Shown here one piece after another: positions 25,176-33,032 of a DNA stretch of 40,553 bases. The first letter of the stretch is position 1, and each line of letters starts with the position of its first letter. The notes under the pieces were generated by a model. The model saw only the letters and a program-made list of their open reading frames with translations, did not search any database and was not told the origin of the DNA. The stretch lies in assembly GCF_001999765.1 (NCBI RefSeq), contig NZ_KV908331.1, positions 1 to 40,553 of the forward strand, written 5' to 3'. Made by a program: the position numbers and the translations under genes. The stretch comes from Sinomonas mesophila. Lineage in GTDB: Bacteria > Actinomycetota > Actinomycetes > Actinomycetales > Micrococcaceae.

Positions 25176-25754
25176 ATGATCGAGAAGAAGAAGATCGCCC
25201 TGGGCGCGGCCGCCGCGCTCCTGACGCTCGGCGCGGGCCTCGGCGTCGCCACCGCGGCGTCGGCCGCCACGGCGCCCACGCCCACGCCGTCGGCCAGCGC
25301 GAGCGCGGACGGCACGGCAACGGACGGCGCGACGCCGGACGGCGCGGGCAAGGGCTGGCGGGGGCACCGCGGCGTCGGCGCGGACGCCGCCGAGCTCGCC
25401 TCCAAGCTCGGCGTCGACGAGGCCACGGTGACCGAGGCTCTCGAGGCCTTCCGCGACGCCAACAAGCCGACGGACACCGGCGCGACCCGCGAGCGACCGG
25501 ACCGGGAGGCGAGGGAGTCCGCGTTCGCGGCGTCCCTCGCCCAGTCGCTCGGCCTCGACCAGACGACGGTCCAGAGGGCCCTCGACGAGATCCAGGCGGA
25601 GCGCAAGGCCGAACGCATCGCGGCCCTCAAGACCCGCCTCGACGACGCCGTTGCCGATGGCACGCTGACCCAGGCCGAGGCCGACGGAGCGGCCAAGGCC
25701 ATCGAGAAGGGGGTGATCGGCGGCGGCCGGGGATGGCCGGCCGACCCATCCTGA
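25176..25754 (+). CDS. secreted helical protein with Ala/Thr/Ser/Pro linker
   Basis: A 192-residue exported protein of unknown function. The signal peptide is clear: MIEKKK, then hydrophobic IALGAAAALLTLGAGLGVATA, with cleavage near ASAATA (about 31). A Pro/Thr/Ser/Ala linker (33-57) leads to two related helical units: AAELASKLGVDEATVTEALE and, later, LAQSLGLDQTTVQRALDE, i.e. LxxxLGxDxxTVxxALxx. A final helical hairpin is TLTQAEADGAAKAIEKG. Such proteins are common in actinobacterial secretomes. The ATG at 25176 has GAGGAGAAG before it. It ends at a long bidirectional hairpin. Confidence 0.8.
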   Translation: MIEKKKIALGAAAALLTLGAGLGVATAASAATAPTPTPSASASADGTATDGATPDGAGKGWRGHRGVGADAAELASKLGVDEATVTEALEAFRDANKPTDTGATRERPDREARESAFAASLAQSLGLDQTTVQRALDEIQAERKAERIAALKTRLDDAVADGTLTQAEADGAAKAIEKGVIGGGRGWPADPS

Positions 25755-25762
25755 TCCACCTC

Positions 25763-25811
25763 AGGCAGCACAGAGCCGCCGGCGCACCATGCCGGCGGCC
25801 CTGTGCTGCCT
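25763..25811. terminator. bidirectional terminator-like hairpin
   Basis: A 21-bp stem with a single mismatch (arms 25763-25783 and 25791-25811) and a 7-nt loop, placed between the convergent secreted-protein gene and hutG. It would work as a shared terminator on both strands. There is no long T-run on either side. Confidence 0.78.
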
Positions 25812-25821
25812 GCAGCCCGCT

Positions 25822-26847
25822 CTAGCCCAGGATCGTGTCCACGAGCCGCGCCGCGACCCGCGCCGTCCGCCCGTCGATGTCGAGGGCGGGATTGAGCTCG
25901 GCGAGGTCCGCGTGCAGCAGCTTGCCGCTCGCGGCCACGCGGCGCACGACGGCGACGATCGCCTCGAGCGGGACACCGAGGGCCGCGGGGGCGGAGACCC
26001 CGGGGGCGACGGCGGCCGGGAGGACGTCGAGGTCGATCGTGAGGTAGACGGCGTCGACCCCCGCGAGGAAGTCCTCGACAAAGGACTCCGCCGTCTCGCG
26101 GGTCGTGTACTCGTCGAGGAGGTACCGGACACCGAGCTCGTCGGCCCGCTCGAACAGGGCGCGGGTGTTGCCGGGCCGCGAGATGCCCACGACGGCGTAG
26201 TCGAGCGTGCGCCCCTCGGCGGCCTCGGCGCGGGCCATCTGCAGGAACGGGGTGCCCGAGCTGGGCCGCTCCTCGTCCCGCAGGTCGAAGTGCGCGTCGA
26301 GGTTGAGCACCCCGAGCCGCGCCCCGTCCGTGCGCCGAGAGCCTGCCACGCCGAGGTAGCTCGCGAACGCCGTCTCGTGCCCGCCGCCGAGCCCGACCGT
26401 GAGCGCGCCCGCATCGAGCAGCGACGCGACGAGCCCGCCGAACCGCTCCTGCCCCTCCTCGAGCGGACCGGTCCCGCCGTCGAGGCTCAGCGGCACCGCG
26501 ACGTCGCCGGCGTCGAACACCTCGCGGCCGAGGTGGAAGGCGAGCGGGCCCAGCGCCGAGCGGATCGCCGCGGGCCCGGAGGAGGCGCCGATGCGGCCCT
26601 TGTTGCGCCGCACGCCCTCGTCGGAGGCGAAGCCCACGAGCACGGCGGGGGCGCGCGGCACCGCGGCGGCGCGCCCGCCGTCCTGCGCCGCATCAGCCCG
26701 AGCCGCCGCCTCGGCCAGGGCGCCCGGCGTGTGCTCGCGGACGGCCTGCCACCAGCGCCGGTGCTCGGGGGAGTCGCCGTCGTGCCGGCCGGTCCAGGAA
26801 GTGAACGGGATCTGAGAGACGTCAGGGATGCGCGGGCCAGTGCTCAT
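25822..26847 (-). CDS. hutG: formimidoylglutamase (arginase family)
   Basis: A 341-residue arginase/agmatinase-fold hydrolase. All binuclear Mn ligands are present: His157 in GGGHE, Asp184/His186/Asp188 in LDAHFD, and Asp272/Asp274 in TIDLDVLP. In a hut context it hydrolyses N-formimidoyl-L-glutamate to glutamate and formamide. The loop SRPGNTRALF replaces the arginine-binding loop of true arginases. It lies on the strand opposite to hutUH, 1.3 kb away, with a palindromic operator 55 bp upstream of the ATG at 26847. It is placed on its own, so coordination with hutUH must come through the regulator. Confidence 0.9.
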   Translation of the reverse strand: MSTGPRIPDVSQIPFTSWTGRHDGDSPEHRRWWQAVREHTPGALAEAAARADAAQDGGRAAAVPRAPAVLVGFASDEGVRRNKGRIGASSGPAAIRSALGPLAFHLGREVFDAGDVAVPLSLDGGTGPLEEGQERFGGLVASLLDAGALTVGLGGGHETAFASYLGVAGSRRTDGARLGVLNLDAHFDLRDEERPSSGTPFLQMARAEAAEGRTLDYAVVGISRPGNTRALFERADELGVRYLLDEYTTRETAESFVEDFLAGVDAVYLTIDLDVLPAAVAPGVSAPAALGVPLEAIVAVVRRVAASGKLLHADLAELNPALDIDGRTARVAARLVDTILG

Positions 26848-26901
26848 GATCCCAGCACACCGCATCCGGCCGGGGCCGCGGAAGGCCTCAGGACAGCGGC
26901 G

Positions 26902-26917
26902 GTCCGGAATCCCGGAC
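26902..26917. promoter_or_regulatory. candidate HutR (IclR) operator, copy 3
   Basis: GTCCGG-AATC-CCGGAC, a perfect 6-bp-arm dyad that is identical to the site at 19297-19312 at 15 of 16 positions. It is 55 bp before the hutG start, between hutG and the 3' end of the NCS2 permease gene. Two such matching 16-mers, both just upstream of hut genes, are unlikely by chance. Confidence 0.72.
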
Positions 26918-26944
26918 GCGCGTGGGGAGCCCGCGGGCTCCCGC

Positions 26945-28378
26945 CTACAGCCCGAGCAGCTTCTCGACGGGGCCGATGCCGAAGAAGAGCAGGAACGCCG
27001 CCGCGACGGCCCACATGATCGGGTGCACCTCGCGGGCCCGGCCCTGGAAGCTGCGCACGAGGACGTACGAGACGAAGCCGGCGCCGAGGCCGTTGGCGAT
27101 CGAGTACGTGAACGGCATGAGGCCGATCGTGAGGAAGGCCGGGATGGCGATCCCGAGGTCCTTCCAGTCGATCCGGGCCACCTGCTGGAACATGAGGAAG
27201 CCGACGACGACGAGAGCCGGCGCGACCGCCTCGAACGGCACGAGGTTGATGAGCGGGGTCAGGAACATCGCGAGCAGAAGCAGGACGCCGGTCACGACGG
27301 ACGCGAGGCCCGTGCGGGCGCCCTCGCCGATGCCCGCCCCGGACTCGACGAAGATCTGGTTGGACGAGATCGACGAGCCGCCGCCGGCGACCGCGCCGAA
27401 CGCATCCACGAGCAGCACCCGGTCCACGTTCGGGATCTGGCCGTCGGGGCGCATGCTCCCGGCCTCGCGGGCGAGGCCGACCATCGTGCCCATCGCGTCG
27501 AAGAAGATGCTGAGCAGGATCACGAACGCCATGATCGAGGCGCCGAGGACCCCGAGGTCGGTGAAGGCCCCGAGCGGGTCCGCCTGACCGATGAGGCTCA
27601 GGTCGACGGGGGCGACGGTCCCCAGGCCCGGCACGACGAGGGACCAGCCGGCCGGGTTGGGCTCCTGCCCCGGAGCGACGGACGGGCCGATGCGGAACAC
27701 GAGCTCGAGGACGTTCGCGAGCACGGTCGCGGCCAGGATGCCGATGAGCAGGGCGCCGGGGACGCGGCGGACGACGAGGGCGACCGTCAGCACGAGCCCG
27801 ACGACGAACACGAGCGTGGGCCAGCCGAGGAGGCGCCCGCCGTCGCCCAAGCTGAGCGGCACGGTGGTGCCGGCGGCGTCAGGGATGCGGCGCACGAACC
27901 CGGCGTTGACGAGCCCGATGAGCGCGATGAAGATGCCGATGCCCACGACGATCGCCGTCTTGAGTCCCTCCGGCACGGCCCTGAAAACGGCTGTCCGGAA
28001 GCCCGTGAGCACGAGGACGAACATGACCGCGCCCGCGACGAGGACGAGGCCCATCATGTCCGGCCACGTCGCGCCGGGATGCGTCGCGACCGTGACGGCG
28101 ACGAACGCGTTCACGCCGAGGCCCGTCGCGATCGCGAACGGGTGCTTGGCCCACAGGCCCATGATGATCGTCAGGAGGCCGGCCACGAGCGCGGTCGCCG
28201 CCGCGACCCGCGGGATCCCGAGCGTGTTGCCGGCGGAGTCAGCGCCGGCCAGGATGAGCGGGTTGAGGACCACGATGTAGCTCATCGCGAAGAACGTGGC
28301 GAGGCCGCCGCGGATCTCGCGGGGGACCGAGGAACCGCGTTCACTGATCATGAAGTAGCGGTCCAGTGCCGATGCCAT
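26945..28378 (-). CDS. NCS2/AzgA-type purine permease
   Basis: A 477-residue NCS2-family transporter of the adenine/guanine/hypoxanthine (AzgA/GhxP) type. The family start REIRGGLATFFAMSYIVVLNP is present, as are GLGVNAFVA, FRAVPEGLKTAIVVGIGIFIALIGL, and SSISSNQIFVESGAGIGEGAR. Twelve to fourteen membrane segments. It should import purine bases by proton symport; the exact base is not certain. The ATG at 28378 has AGGAGAAAG upstream. The gene is on the same strand as hutG but separated by 97 bp with an operator in it, so it is probably transcribed through or independent. Confidence 0.9.
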   Translation of the reverse strand: MASALDRYFMISERGSSVPREIRGGLATFFAMSYIVVLNPLILAGADSAGNTLGIPRVAAATALVAGLLTIIMGLWAKHPFAIATGLGVNAFVAVTVATHPGATWPDMMGLVLVAGAVMFVLVLTGFRTAVFRAVPEGLKTAIVVGIGIFIALIGLVNAGFVRRIPDAAGTTVPLSLGDGGRLLGWPTLVFVVGLVLTVALVVRRVPGALLIGILAATVLANVLELVFRIGPSVAPGQEPNPAGWSLVVPGLGTVAPVDLSLIGQADPLGAFTDLGVLGASIMAFVILLSIFFDAMGTMVGLAREAGSMRPDGQIPNVDRVLLVDAFGAVAGGGSSISSNQIFVESGAGIGEGARTGLASVVTGVLLLLAMFLTPLINLVPFEAVAPALVVVGFLMFQQVARIDWKDLGIAIPAFLTIGLMPFTYSIANGLGAGFVSYVLVRSFQGRAREVHPIMWAVAAAFLLFFGIGPVEKLLGL

Positions 28379-28486
28379 GGGCTTTCTCCTGGGGCAGGTC
28401 GCGGGAGGAACGCGCGCGGCTGGGGCCGGGCGGGTCAATCCTACTGGCCAGTTGTTCTACGAGCCGTCGAAATCTAGGCTGATGTG

Positions 28487-29119
28487 ATGCACATCCTCAC
28501 GAGGCTCCGCTCCGTCCTGGCTGTCCCGGCCTCAGCCGCACTCGCGGCCGCGCTCGCGGGCGCTCTCGCTCTCTGTGCCCCGGCAGCCCCGGCGGCAGCC
28601 CATGACGCGCTCGAGGGCTCCGCCCCGGCGTCGGGCGAGGCGCTGCCGGCGGCGCCGTCGGAGATCCGGCTCGACTTCAACAACCGCCCGCTCGGGGTCG
28701 GCGTCGAGGTCAGGGTCACGGACGCGTCCGGGGCGACGTGGTCGGAGGGTTCGCCCGAGGTCGTGGACCGCAGCGTCCGCCAGCCGCTGCGCCCGGGCGC
28801 CCCCGCGGGCGGCTACACCGTCGTCTGGCGCGTGGTCAGCTCGGACTCGCACCCTATCGAGGGCACGTTCGGCTTCACGGTGGCCGAGGGAAGCACGACG
28901 CCGGTCGGGTCGCCCGCCGCGACAGCCTCGCCAGGCGTCTCGGGCCCGGCGATCCAGACCCCCGAGCCGGGGGCCACGGCCACGCCCGCGCCGACGCCCT
29001 CGGCCCCCTCGCAGGACATCCCGTGGCTCATCGTCGTCTTCGCGCTCGTCGCCGTCGCCCTGCTGGCGGCGCTCGGCTGGGGTGCCCGGAAGCGGCTGGG
29101 GGCGGGCGGGGACTCCTAG
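28487..29119 (+). CDS. copC: CopC-domain copper-binding protein
   Basis: A 210-residue exported protein. The signal peptide (1-39) ends in AAPAAA, and the mature chain begins with His40 in HDALEGSAPASGE, the expected N-terminal copper ligand of CopC. The CopC beta-sandwich continues with IRLDFNNRPLG, YTVVWRVVSSDSHPIEGTF (second His) and FGFTVAEG. A Pro/Thr/Ser linker (about 130-172) leads to one C-terminal membrane helix (about 178-200). No CopD/YcnJ partner follows, so this is a stand-alone membrane-anchored CopC. The ATG at 28487 was chosen; an ATG/GTG start 3 bp upstream is also possible. Confidence 0.85.
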   Translation: MHILTRLRSVLAVPASAALAAALAGALALCAPAAPAAAHDALEGSAPASGEALPAAPSEIRLDFNNRPLGVGVEVRVTDASGATWSEGSPEVVDRSVRQPLRPGAPAGGYTVVWRVVSSDSHPIEGTFGFTVAEGSTTPVGSPAATASPGVSGPAIQTPEPGATATPAPTPSAPSQDIPWLIVVFALVAVALLAALGWGARKRLGAGGDS

Positions 29120-29137
29120 CAGGCCCCGCGCCGGGCT

Positions 29138-29788
29138 TCAGGCCGTCTGGAGCGTCTCGCCGTCCCTGCCCTCGGGCGCAAGGCCCCGCCCCTCCGGCGT
29201 GAGCCCCGCGATCCGCCCGGCCACCTCGGCCCCGACGGCCTTGGCCTGGCGCACGAGCTCCCGCGTGCTCGGCGCCTCGAGCTCGGCGACGCCGATGAGG
29301 TAGAGGCCGATCTCGGCGAGGGCCGCCATGAGGTTCTCGCCGAGGGAGTAGCCGAGGTCCGCCAGGAAGCGCCGCAGCTGGTTGTGGGCGCAGCGGGTGA
29401 GGACGACGGCGTCGGCGAACAGCACGCCGTCGTCCGTCCGGACCGCCCAGCGGACGGGAGCGCCGCCCTCCCCGGGCACAGCGGGCTCGGCCGGCTCGAC
29501 CAGCGCGAGGTGGCGGGCGTGGACATGGTGGCGCACGTCGAGCGCATGGGTGACGGCGTACTTGCGCACGTGGCGGAGGACGTCGAGGTACTCCGCCGAC
29601 TCGGCGCTCGAGAGGTCCGCGACCCGCAGTTGGCTCGTCGCAGTGCTGGGCGAGGCGCTCTCGAGGCCGCCGAGGGTCGTGGCCGGGACGCCGTGGCGGC
29701 AGAGCTCGGCGGCGACCGCGAGGCCCGAGAGCCCCGTGCCGATGACGACCGCGGCTGTCGACTCTCCGCCCTGGGCAGGTGCAGGCAT
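29138..29788 (-). CDS. short FAD-binding oxidoreductase
   Basis: A 216-residue protein with an N-terminal dinucleotide-binding fold: VVIGTGLSGLAVAAELCRHG (about 13-32) is the FAD ADP-binding motif. Later segments resemble flavin monooxygenases (EYLDVLRHVRKYAVTHALDV, RTDDGVLFADAVVLT), but the whole is about half the length of a normal flavin-containing monooxygenase and lacks a visible second nucleotide motif. It may be a degenerate or truncated enzyme, or a small flavoprotein class. The start at 29788 has a GAGG site upstream. It is convergent with copC. Confidence 0.65.
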   Translation of the reverse strand: MPAPAQGGESTAAVVIGTGLSGLAVAAELCRHGVPATTLGGLESASPSTATSQLRVADLSSAESAEYLDVLRHVRKYAVTHALDVRHHVHARHLALVEPAEPAVPGEGGAPVRWAVRTDDGVLFADAVVLTRCAHNQLRRFLADLGYSLGENLMAALAEIGLYLIGVAELEAPSTRELVRQAKAVGAEVAGRIAGLTPEGRGLAPEGRDGETLQTA

Positions 29789-30151
29789 GTCCTCGGAGCG
29801 CGGCGTCGGCACGAGCGTATCCCTCCCGGCGAAACGGACTGAACGTGGGCTGCTCGCGTCGCCCCCAGCGGCTTGCAGGTCACTGCTGCCGGCGCCCTCC
29901 ACAGGCTGCAGAGGCGATGCGCGGCGGCAACGTGTTGAACCCTACAGAAAATCCTGCCCCATGGGTAGGCGACTCACGGGGCTCCGGAGACCCGCCCTGG
30001 CGCGGCCCACCCTGCCCCTCCCCACGGCCCCTCCGGAGGCCCCTCGAGAGCGGCTCGAGGCCCGGGAAACAGAGGGTTGACCCACCCGGGAAACGGTCCA
30101 CCATGGAAGCTGAGGACCGTGTTAGGCTCGCACCGAGTTGAGGAGGCAGCC
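29789..30151. promoter_or_regulatory. gene-free divergent region upstream of the stress protein gene
   Basis: No gene is seen in this 363-bp gap. It contains TTGACC at 30077-30082 (a -35-like box), TAGGCT at 30123-30128 (a plausible -10), a 10-bp direct repeat CCCGGGAAAC at 30061-30070 and 30085-30094 (24 bp apart), and an inverted repeat CCTCGAG-N5-CTCGAGG just upstream. They could be regulatory for the universal stress protein gene. The two -35/-10 candidates are not at normal spacing from each other. Confidence 0.4.
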
Positions 30152-31192
30152 ATGGCAGACCAGCTCCACCCGCAGGACGGCGCGGCCGGAAACGGCCCCG
30201 AGGAAGCGGACCTCCCCACCGGGATCGTGGTGGGTGTCGACGGCTCCGAACACGGCAACTGCGCCCTCAAATGGGCCGCGCGAGAGGCCGAGCGCCGCGG
30301 CACGTCCCTCCATGTCGTCACCGCATACAGCGTGCCGCTCTTCGCCGCCTCGGGCCTCGACGGCGGCTATGCGACCTTCGACGACACCGTCATCCGCGAC
30401 GGAGCCGAGGCCGTGCTCAAAGAGGCCCTGGACGGCCTCGGACCGCTCGACGGCGTCGAGGTCACCTCGTCCGTCGAGTCCGGTGACGCCTCCGGCGTGC
30501 TCCTCGAGTTCTCCAAGTCCGCAGAGCTCCTCGTCTTCGGCACGCGGGGGCGCGGCGGCTTCGTGGGCCGCCTCCTGGGCTCGGTCTCGAGCGCCCTGCC
30601 CGCCCACGCGCATTGCACGACCGTCACCGTGCCCCTCCGCTACGCCGAGCGGATCGGCGAGAAGGTCGACGACCGGCACGTGCTCGCCGAGCAGGCCAAG
30701 GAGGGCCCGGCCGAGATCGAGCGCATCGTCGCCGTCGGCGTCGACGGCTCGGAGCAGGCCCGCGTCGCGGTGCTCGCGGCGGCCGAGGAGGCCATGCTTC
30801 TGGGCATGCCCCTGCGGATCGTGTGCGCCGTCCCGCAGTTCAGCGGGAGCCTCGCGTGGGTGCCCGCGCCGATCGACCGCGAGCAGCTCTTCCAGGACAT
30901 CCGCGCCCAGCTCAAGGCCGGCACGGCGTGGCTCCAGAGCCACTTCCCCCGTCTCGAGGTCCAGACGAGCCTCCTGGACGGGCCGCCCGTCGACGTCCTC
31001 GTCGGCGTGAGCCGCACCGTCGAGCTCCTCGTGCTCGGCACGCGCGGCCGCGGCGGCTTCACCGGGATGCTCCTCGGTTCGACGACCGACGGCGTCCTGC
31101 ACCACGCGAAGGGACCCATCATGGTCGTGCCGGACCGCGAGGACGCCCGGCTCGCCGACCGTTCCGCCTTCGGGCCGATGCTCGCGCCCTGA
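30152..31192 (+). CDS. tandem universal stress protein
   Basis: A 346-residue cytoplasmic protein with two UspA domains. Both carry the ATP-binding G-x2-G-x9-G(S/T) loop: GTRGRGGFVGRLLGSVS in the first half and GTRGRGGFTGMLLGSTTDG in the second. Each begins with VVGVDGSEH or AVGVDGSEQ. It resembles mycobacterial two-domain USPs that respond to dormancy, hypoxia or stress; the signal here is unknown. The ATG at 30152 has GAGGAGGCAGCC in front. A promoter-rich gap precedes it. Confidence 0.92.
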   Translation: MADQLHPQDGAAGNGPEEADLPTGIVVGVDGSEHGNCALKWAAREAERRGTSLHVVTAYSVPLFAASGLDGGYATFDDTVIRDGAEAVLKEALDGLGPLDGVEVTSSVESGDASGVLLEFSKSAELLVFGTRGRGGFVGRLLGSVSSALPAHAHCTTVTVPLRYAERIGEKVDDRHVLAEQAKEGPAEIERIVAVGVDGSEQARVAVLAAAEEAMLLGMPLRIVCAVPQFSGSLAWVPAPIDREQLFQDIRAQLKAGTAWLQSHFPRLEVQTSLLDGPPVDVLVGVSRTVELLVLGTRGRGGFTGMLLGSTTDGVLHHAKGPIMVVPDREDARLADRSAFGPMLAP

Positions 31193-31216
31193 GTGCGCCT
31201 TGGCGGCCCGCCGACC

Positions 31217-32170
31217 TCAGGCGTGCTGGTCGGGCTCGTGGTCGCGGTGCGAGGCGGGCTCGAGCTGGAACGTGCAGTGCTCGGTGTCGAAGTGCTCGCC
31301 GAGGCACGTGCCCAGCCGGTCGAGGACTATGTCCATGCCCTCGGCGTCGAGCAGCCTGTCCTCGACCACGACGTGCGCCGAGAACACCGGCATGCCCGAG
31401 GTGATGGTCCAGGCGTGGATGTCGTGCACGTCCACGACGCCCGGCGCGGAGAGGATATGTTCGCGGATCTGCTCGATGCTCACCCCCTTCGGGGTCGCCT
31501 CGAGCAGGACGTCGACGACGTCGCGCAGGAGCGCCCACGCCCGGGGCACGATCAGGACGGCGATGAGCAGCGAGGCCACGGCGTCCGCCTGGACCCAGCC
31601 CGTCGCGACGATCACGATGCCCGCTGCGATGACGGCGAGGGAGCCCAGGAGGTCCCCGAGCACCTCGAGGTAGGCCCCCCGGACGTTGAGGCTCTCCCGG
31701 TGCGCGCCGTGCAGGATGAGCAGCCCGGCCAGGTTCGCGCCGGCGCCGAGCGCGGCGCCGGCGAGCATCGTCGTCGTCTGCACCTCGCTGCCCCCGCCGA
31801 GCCGCTGCACGGCCTCGATGCAGATGACGACGGCGACCACCATGAGCACGAGCGCGTTGGCGAGCGCAGCGAGCACCTCCGCGCGCATGAGGCCGAACGT
31901 GCGCTGGTCGGTGGCCGGCTGGGCGGCGATCCAGGCCGCCGTGAGCGCGATGCCGAGCCCGGCCGCGTCCGAGAACATGTGGCCCGCGTCCGCGAGCAAC
32001 GCCAGCGAGCCGGAGAGGAACCCCGCCACGAGCTGCACGACGACGACGCTGAGCGTGATCCCGAGGACCACGAGCAGGCGGCGGCGGTGCCTCCCTGTGG
32101 CGGTCTGCGTGTTGCCGACGTGGCTGTGCGCGTGCCCGTGGGTGTGCTTGTGAGTGTGTCCGTGCCCCAT
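31217..32170 (-). CDS. CDF family cation efflux transporter
   Basis: A 317-residue cation diffusion facilitator (CzcD/ZitB-like) exporting Zn(II), Co(II) or similar by proton exchange. The N-terminus is a metal-binding His cluster (GHGHTHKHTHGHAHSH, residues 2-17). TM2 has His64-x3-Asp68 in DAGHMFSDAAG. At the TM5 metal site Glu169-x3-Asp173 (YLEVLGDLLGS) replaces the common His-x3-Asp; this may be a subgroup feature that shifts metal preference. Six membrane segments and a cytoplasmic C-terminal domain are visible. It starts one base after the metallopeptidase stop, so the two form an operon. Confidence 0.92.
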   Translation of the reverse strand: MGHGHTHKHTHGHAHSHVGNTQTATGRHRRRLLVVLGITLSVVVVQLVAGFLSGSLALLADAGHMFSDAAGLGIALTAAWIAAQPATDQRTFGLMRAEVLAALANALVLMVVAVVICIEAVQRLGGGSEVQTTTMLAGAALGAGANLAGLLILHGAHRESLNVRGAYLEVLGDLLGSLAVIAAGIVIVATGWVQADAVASLLIAVLIVPRAWALLRDVVDVLLEATPKGVSIEQIREHILSAPGVVDVHDIHAWTITSGMPVFSAHVVVEDRLLDAEGMDIVLDRLGTCLGEHFDTEHCTFQLEPASHRDHEPDQHA

Positions 32171-32171
32171 G

Positions 32172-32546
32172 TCAGCCCCAGCCCAGCTCGTGGAGCCGCT
32201 CGTCGTCGATGCCGAAGTGGTGGGCGATCTCGTGGACCACGGTCACGAGGATCTCCTCGACGACCTCCTCGCGCGAGGAGCACATCTCGAGGATGGGCTC
32301 GCGGTAGACCATGATCCGGTCCGGGAGGGAGCCGGCGCCGTACCAGCTGTCGCGCTCGGTCAGCGGGGTGCCCTCATAGAGACCGAAGAGGACCGTGTCC
32401 GGGTCCTCGTGCGGGCCGGGGACGTAGCGGTCCTCGATGAAGACGGCGACATTGTCCATGTGGCGGGCGATCCGGTCGGGGATCTGGGCGAGGGCAGCGT
32501 CGACGGCCTCCTCGAACTCGTCCTCGTCCATCCACGCCGCGCCCAT
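32172..32546 (-). CDS. zincin-like metallopeptidase family protein (DUF1025-like)
   Basis: A 124-residue protein of the minimal zinc metallopeptidase family found in actinobacteria. The motif HEIAHHFGIDDERLHELGW supplies HExxH plus a downstream acidic residue, the zinc site. EDEFEEAVDAALAQIPDRI is the conserved N-terminal helix. The substrate is unknown. The start is ambiguous: ATG at 32546 or 32531; neither has a strong ribosome-binding site. It is cotranscribed with the CDF exporter (1-bp spacing) and divergent from the tRNA cluster. Confidence 0.82.
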   Translation of the reverse strand: MGAAWMDEDEFEEAVDAALAQIPDRIARHMDNVAVFIEDRYVPGPHEDPDTVLFGLYEGTPLTERDSWYGAGSLPDRIMVYREPILEMCSSREEVVEEILVTVVHEIAHHFGIDDERLHELGWG

Positions 32547-32564
32547 GCACCACACTCTAGCGAT

Positions 32565-32594
32565 TTGTGTGGTACTGCCGGCCAGCCCTATAGT
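32565..32594 (+). promoter_or_regulatory. promoter of tRNA-Glu
   Basis: TTGTGT at 32565-32570 and TATAGT at 32589-32594 are separated by 18 bp and sit 15 bp before the tRNA. A good sigma-70-like promoter. Confidence 0.65.
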
Positions 32595-32608
32595 TTGAGG
32601 GTCCACTG

Positions 32609-32681
<73 letters not shown>

Positions 32682-32696
32682 CTGGCAAGACCGATT

Positions 32697-32724
32697 TTGA
32701 CCGGGCCTGAGGCTCTGGTAGGAT
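32697..32724 (+). promoter_or_regulatory. promoter of tRNA-Asp/tRNA-Phe
   Basis: TTGACC at 32697-32702 and TAGGAT at 32719-32724 with a 16-bp spacer, 39 bp before the tRNA. Near-consensus, so the Asp and Phe tRNAs probably form their own transcript, apart from tRNA-Glu. Confidence 0.65.
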
Positions 32725-32763
32725 TTTGGTCTTGTGAGCGGGGGAAGCCCCGGGAACAAGCAA

Positions 32764-32837
32764 GGCCCTGTAGCGCAGTTGGTTAGCGCGCCGCCCTGTC
32801 ACGGCGGAGGTCGCGGGTTCAAGTCCCGTCAGGGTCG
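32764..32837 (+). tRNA. tRNA-Asp (anticodon GUC)
   Basis: 74 nt: acceptor GGCCCTG/CAGGGTC with discriminator G, anticodon stem CCGCC/GGCGG around CTGTCAC, and T-arm GCGGGTTCAAGTCCCGT. The 3' CCA is not encoded. Confidence 0.97.
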
Positions 32838-32887
32838 CTTCGGCGACATGGCTTACGGTCAGGTTGCCTTCGGTGAGCAGTCACCGA

Positions 32888-32963
32888 GGCTCTGTAGCTC
32901 AGTTGGTAGAGCGTTCGACTGAAAATCGAAAGGTCACCGGATCGACGCCGGTCGGAGCCACCA
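32888..32963 (+). tRNA. tRNA-Phe (anticodon GAA)
   Basis: A cloverleaf with acceptor GGCTCTG/CGGAGCC, anticodon loop CTGAAAA and T-arm ACCGGATCGACGCCGGT. Unlike the other two, the 3' CCA is encoded (32961-32963). About 50 bp after tRNA-Asp, probably cotranscribed with it. Confidence 0.97.
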
Positions 32964-32969
32964 GCAGTG

Positions 32970-32998
32970 AAGGACCCCCGCAATGCGGGGGTCCTTCT
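32970..32998 (+). terminator. terminator of the tRNA operon
   Basis: A 12-bp perfect stem (32970-32981 and 32985-32996) with a 3-nt loop AAT, followed by TTCT. It ends the tRNA transcript 7 bp after tRNA-Phe; since it is symmetric it may also stop transcripts from the convergent caspase gene. Confidence 0.85.
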
Positions 32999-33032
32999 GC
33001 GTTCCAGCGCCGACCATTCCAGAATCGATCCT

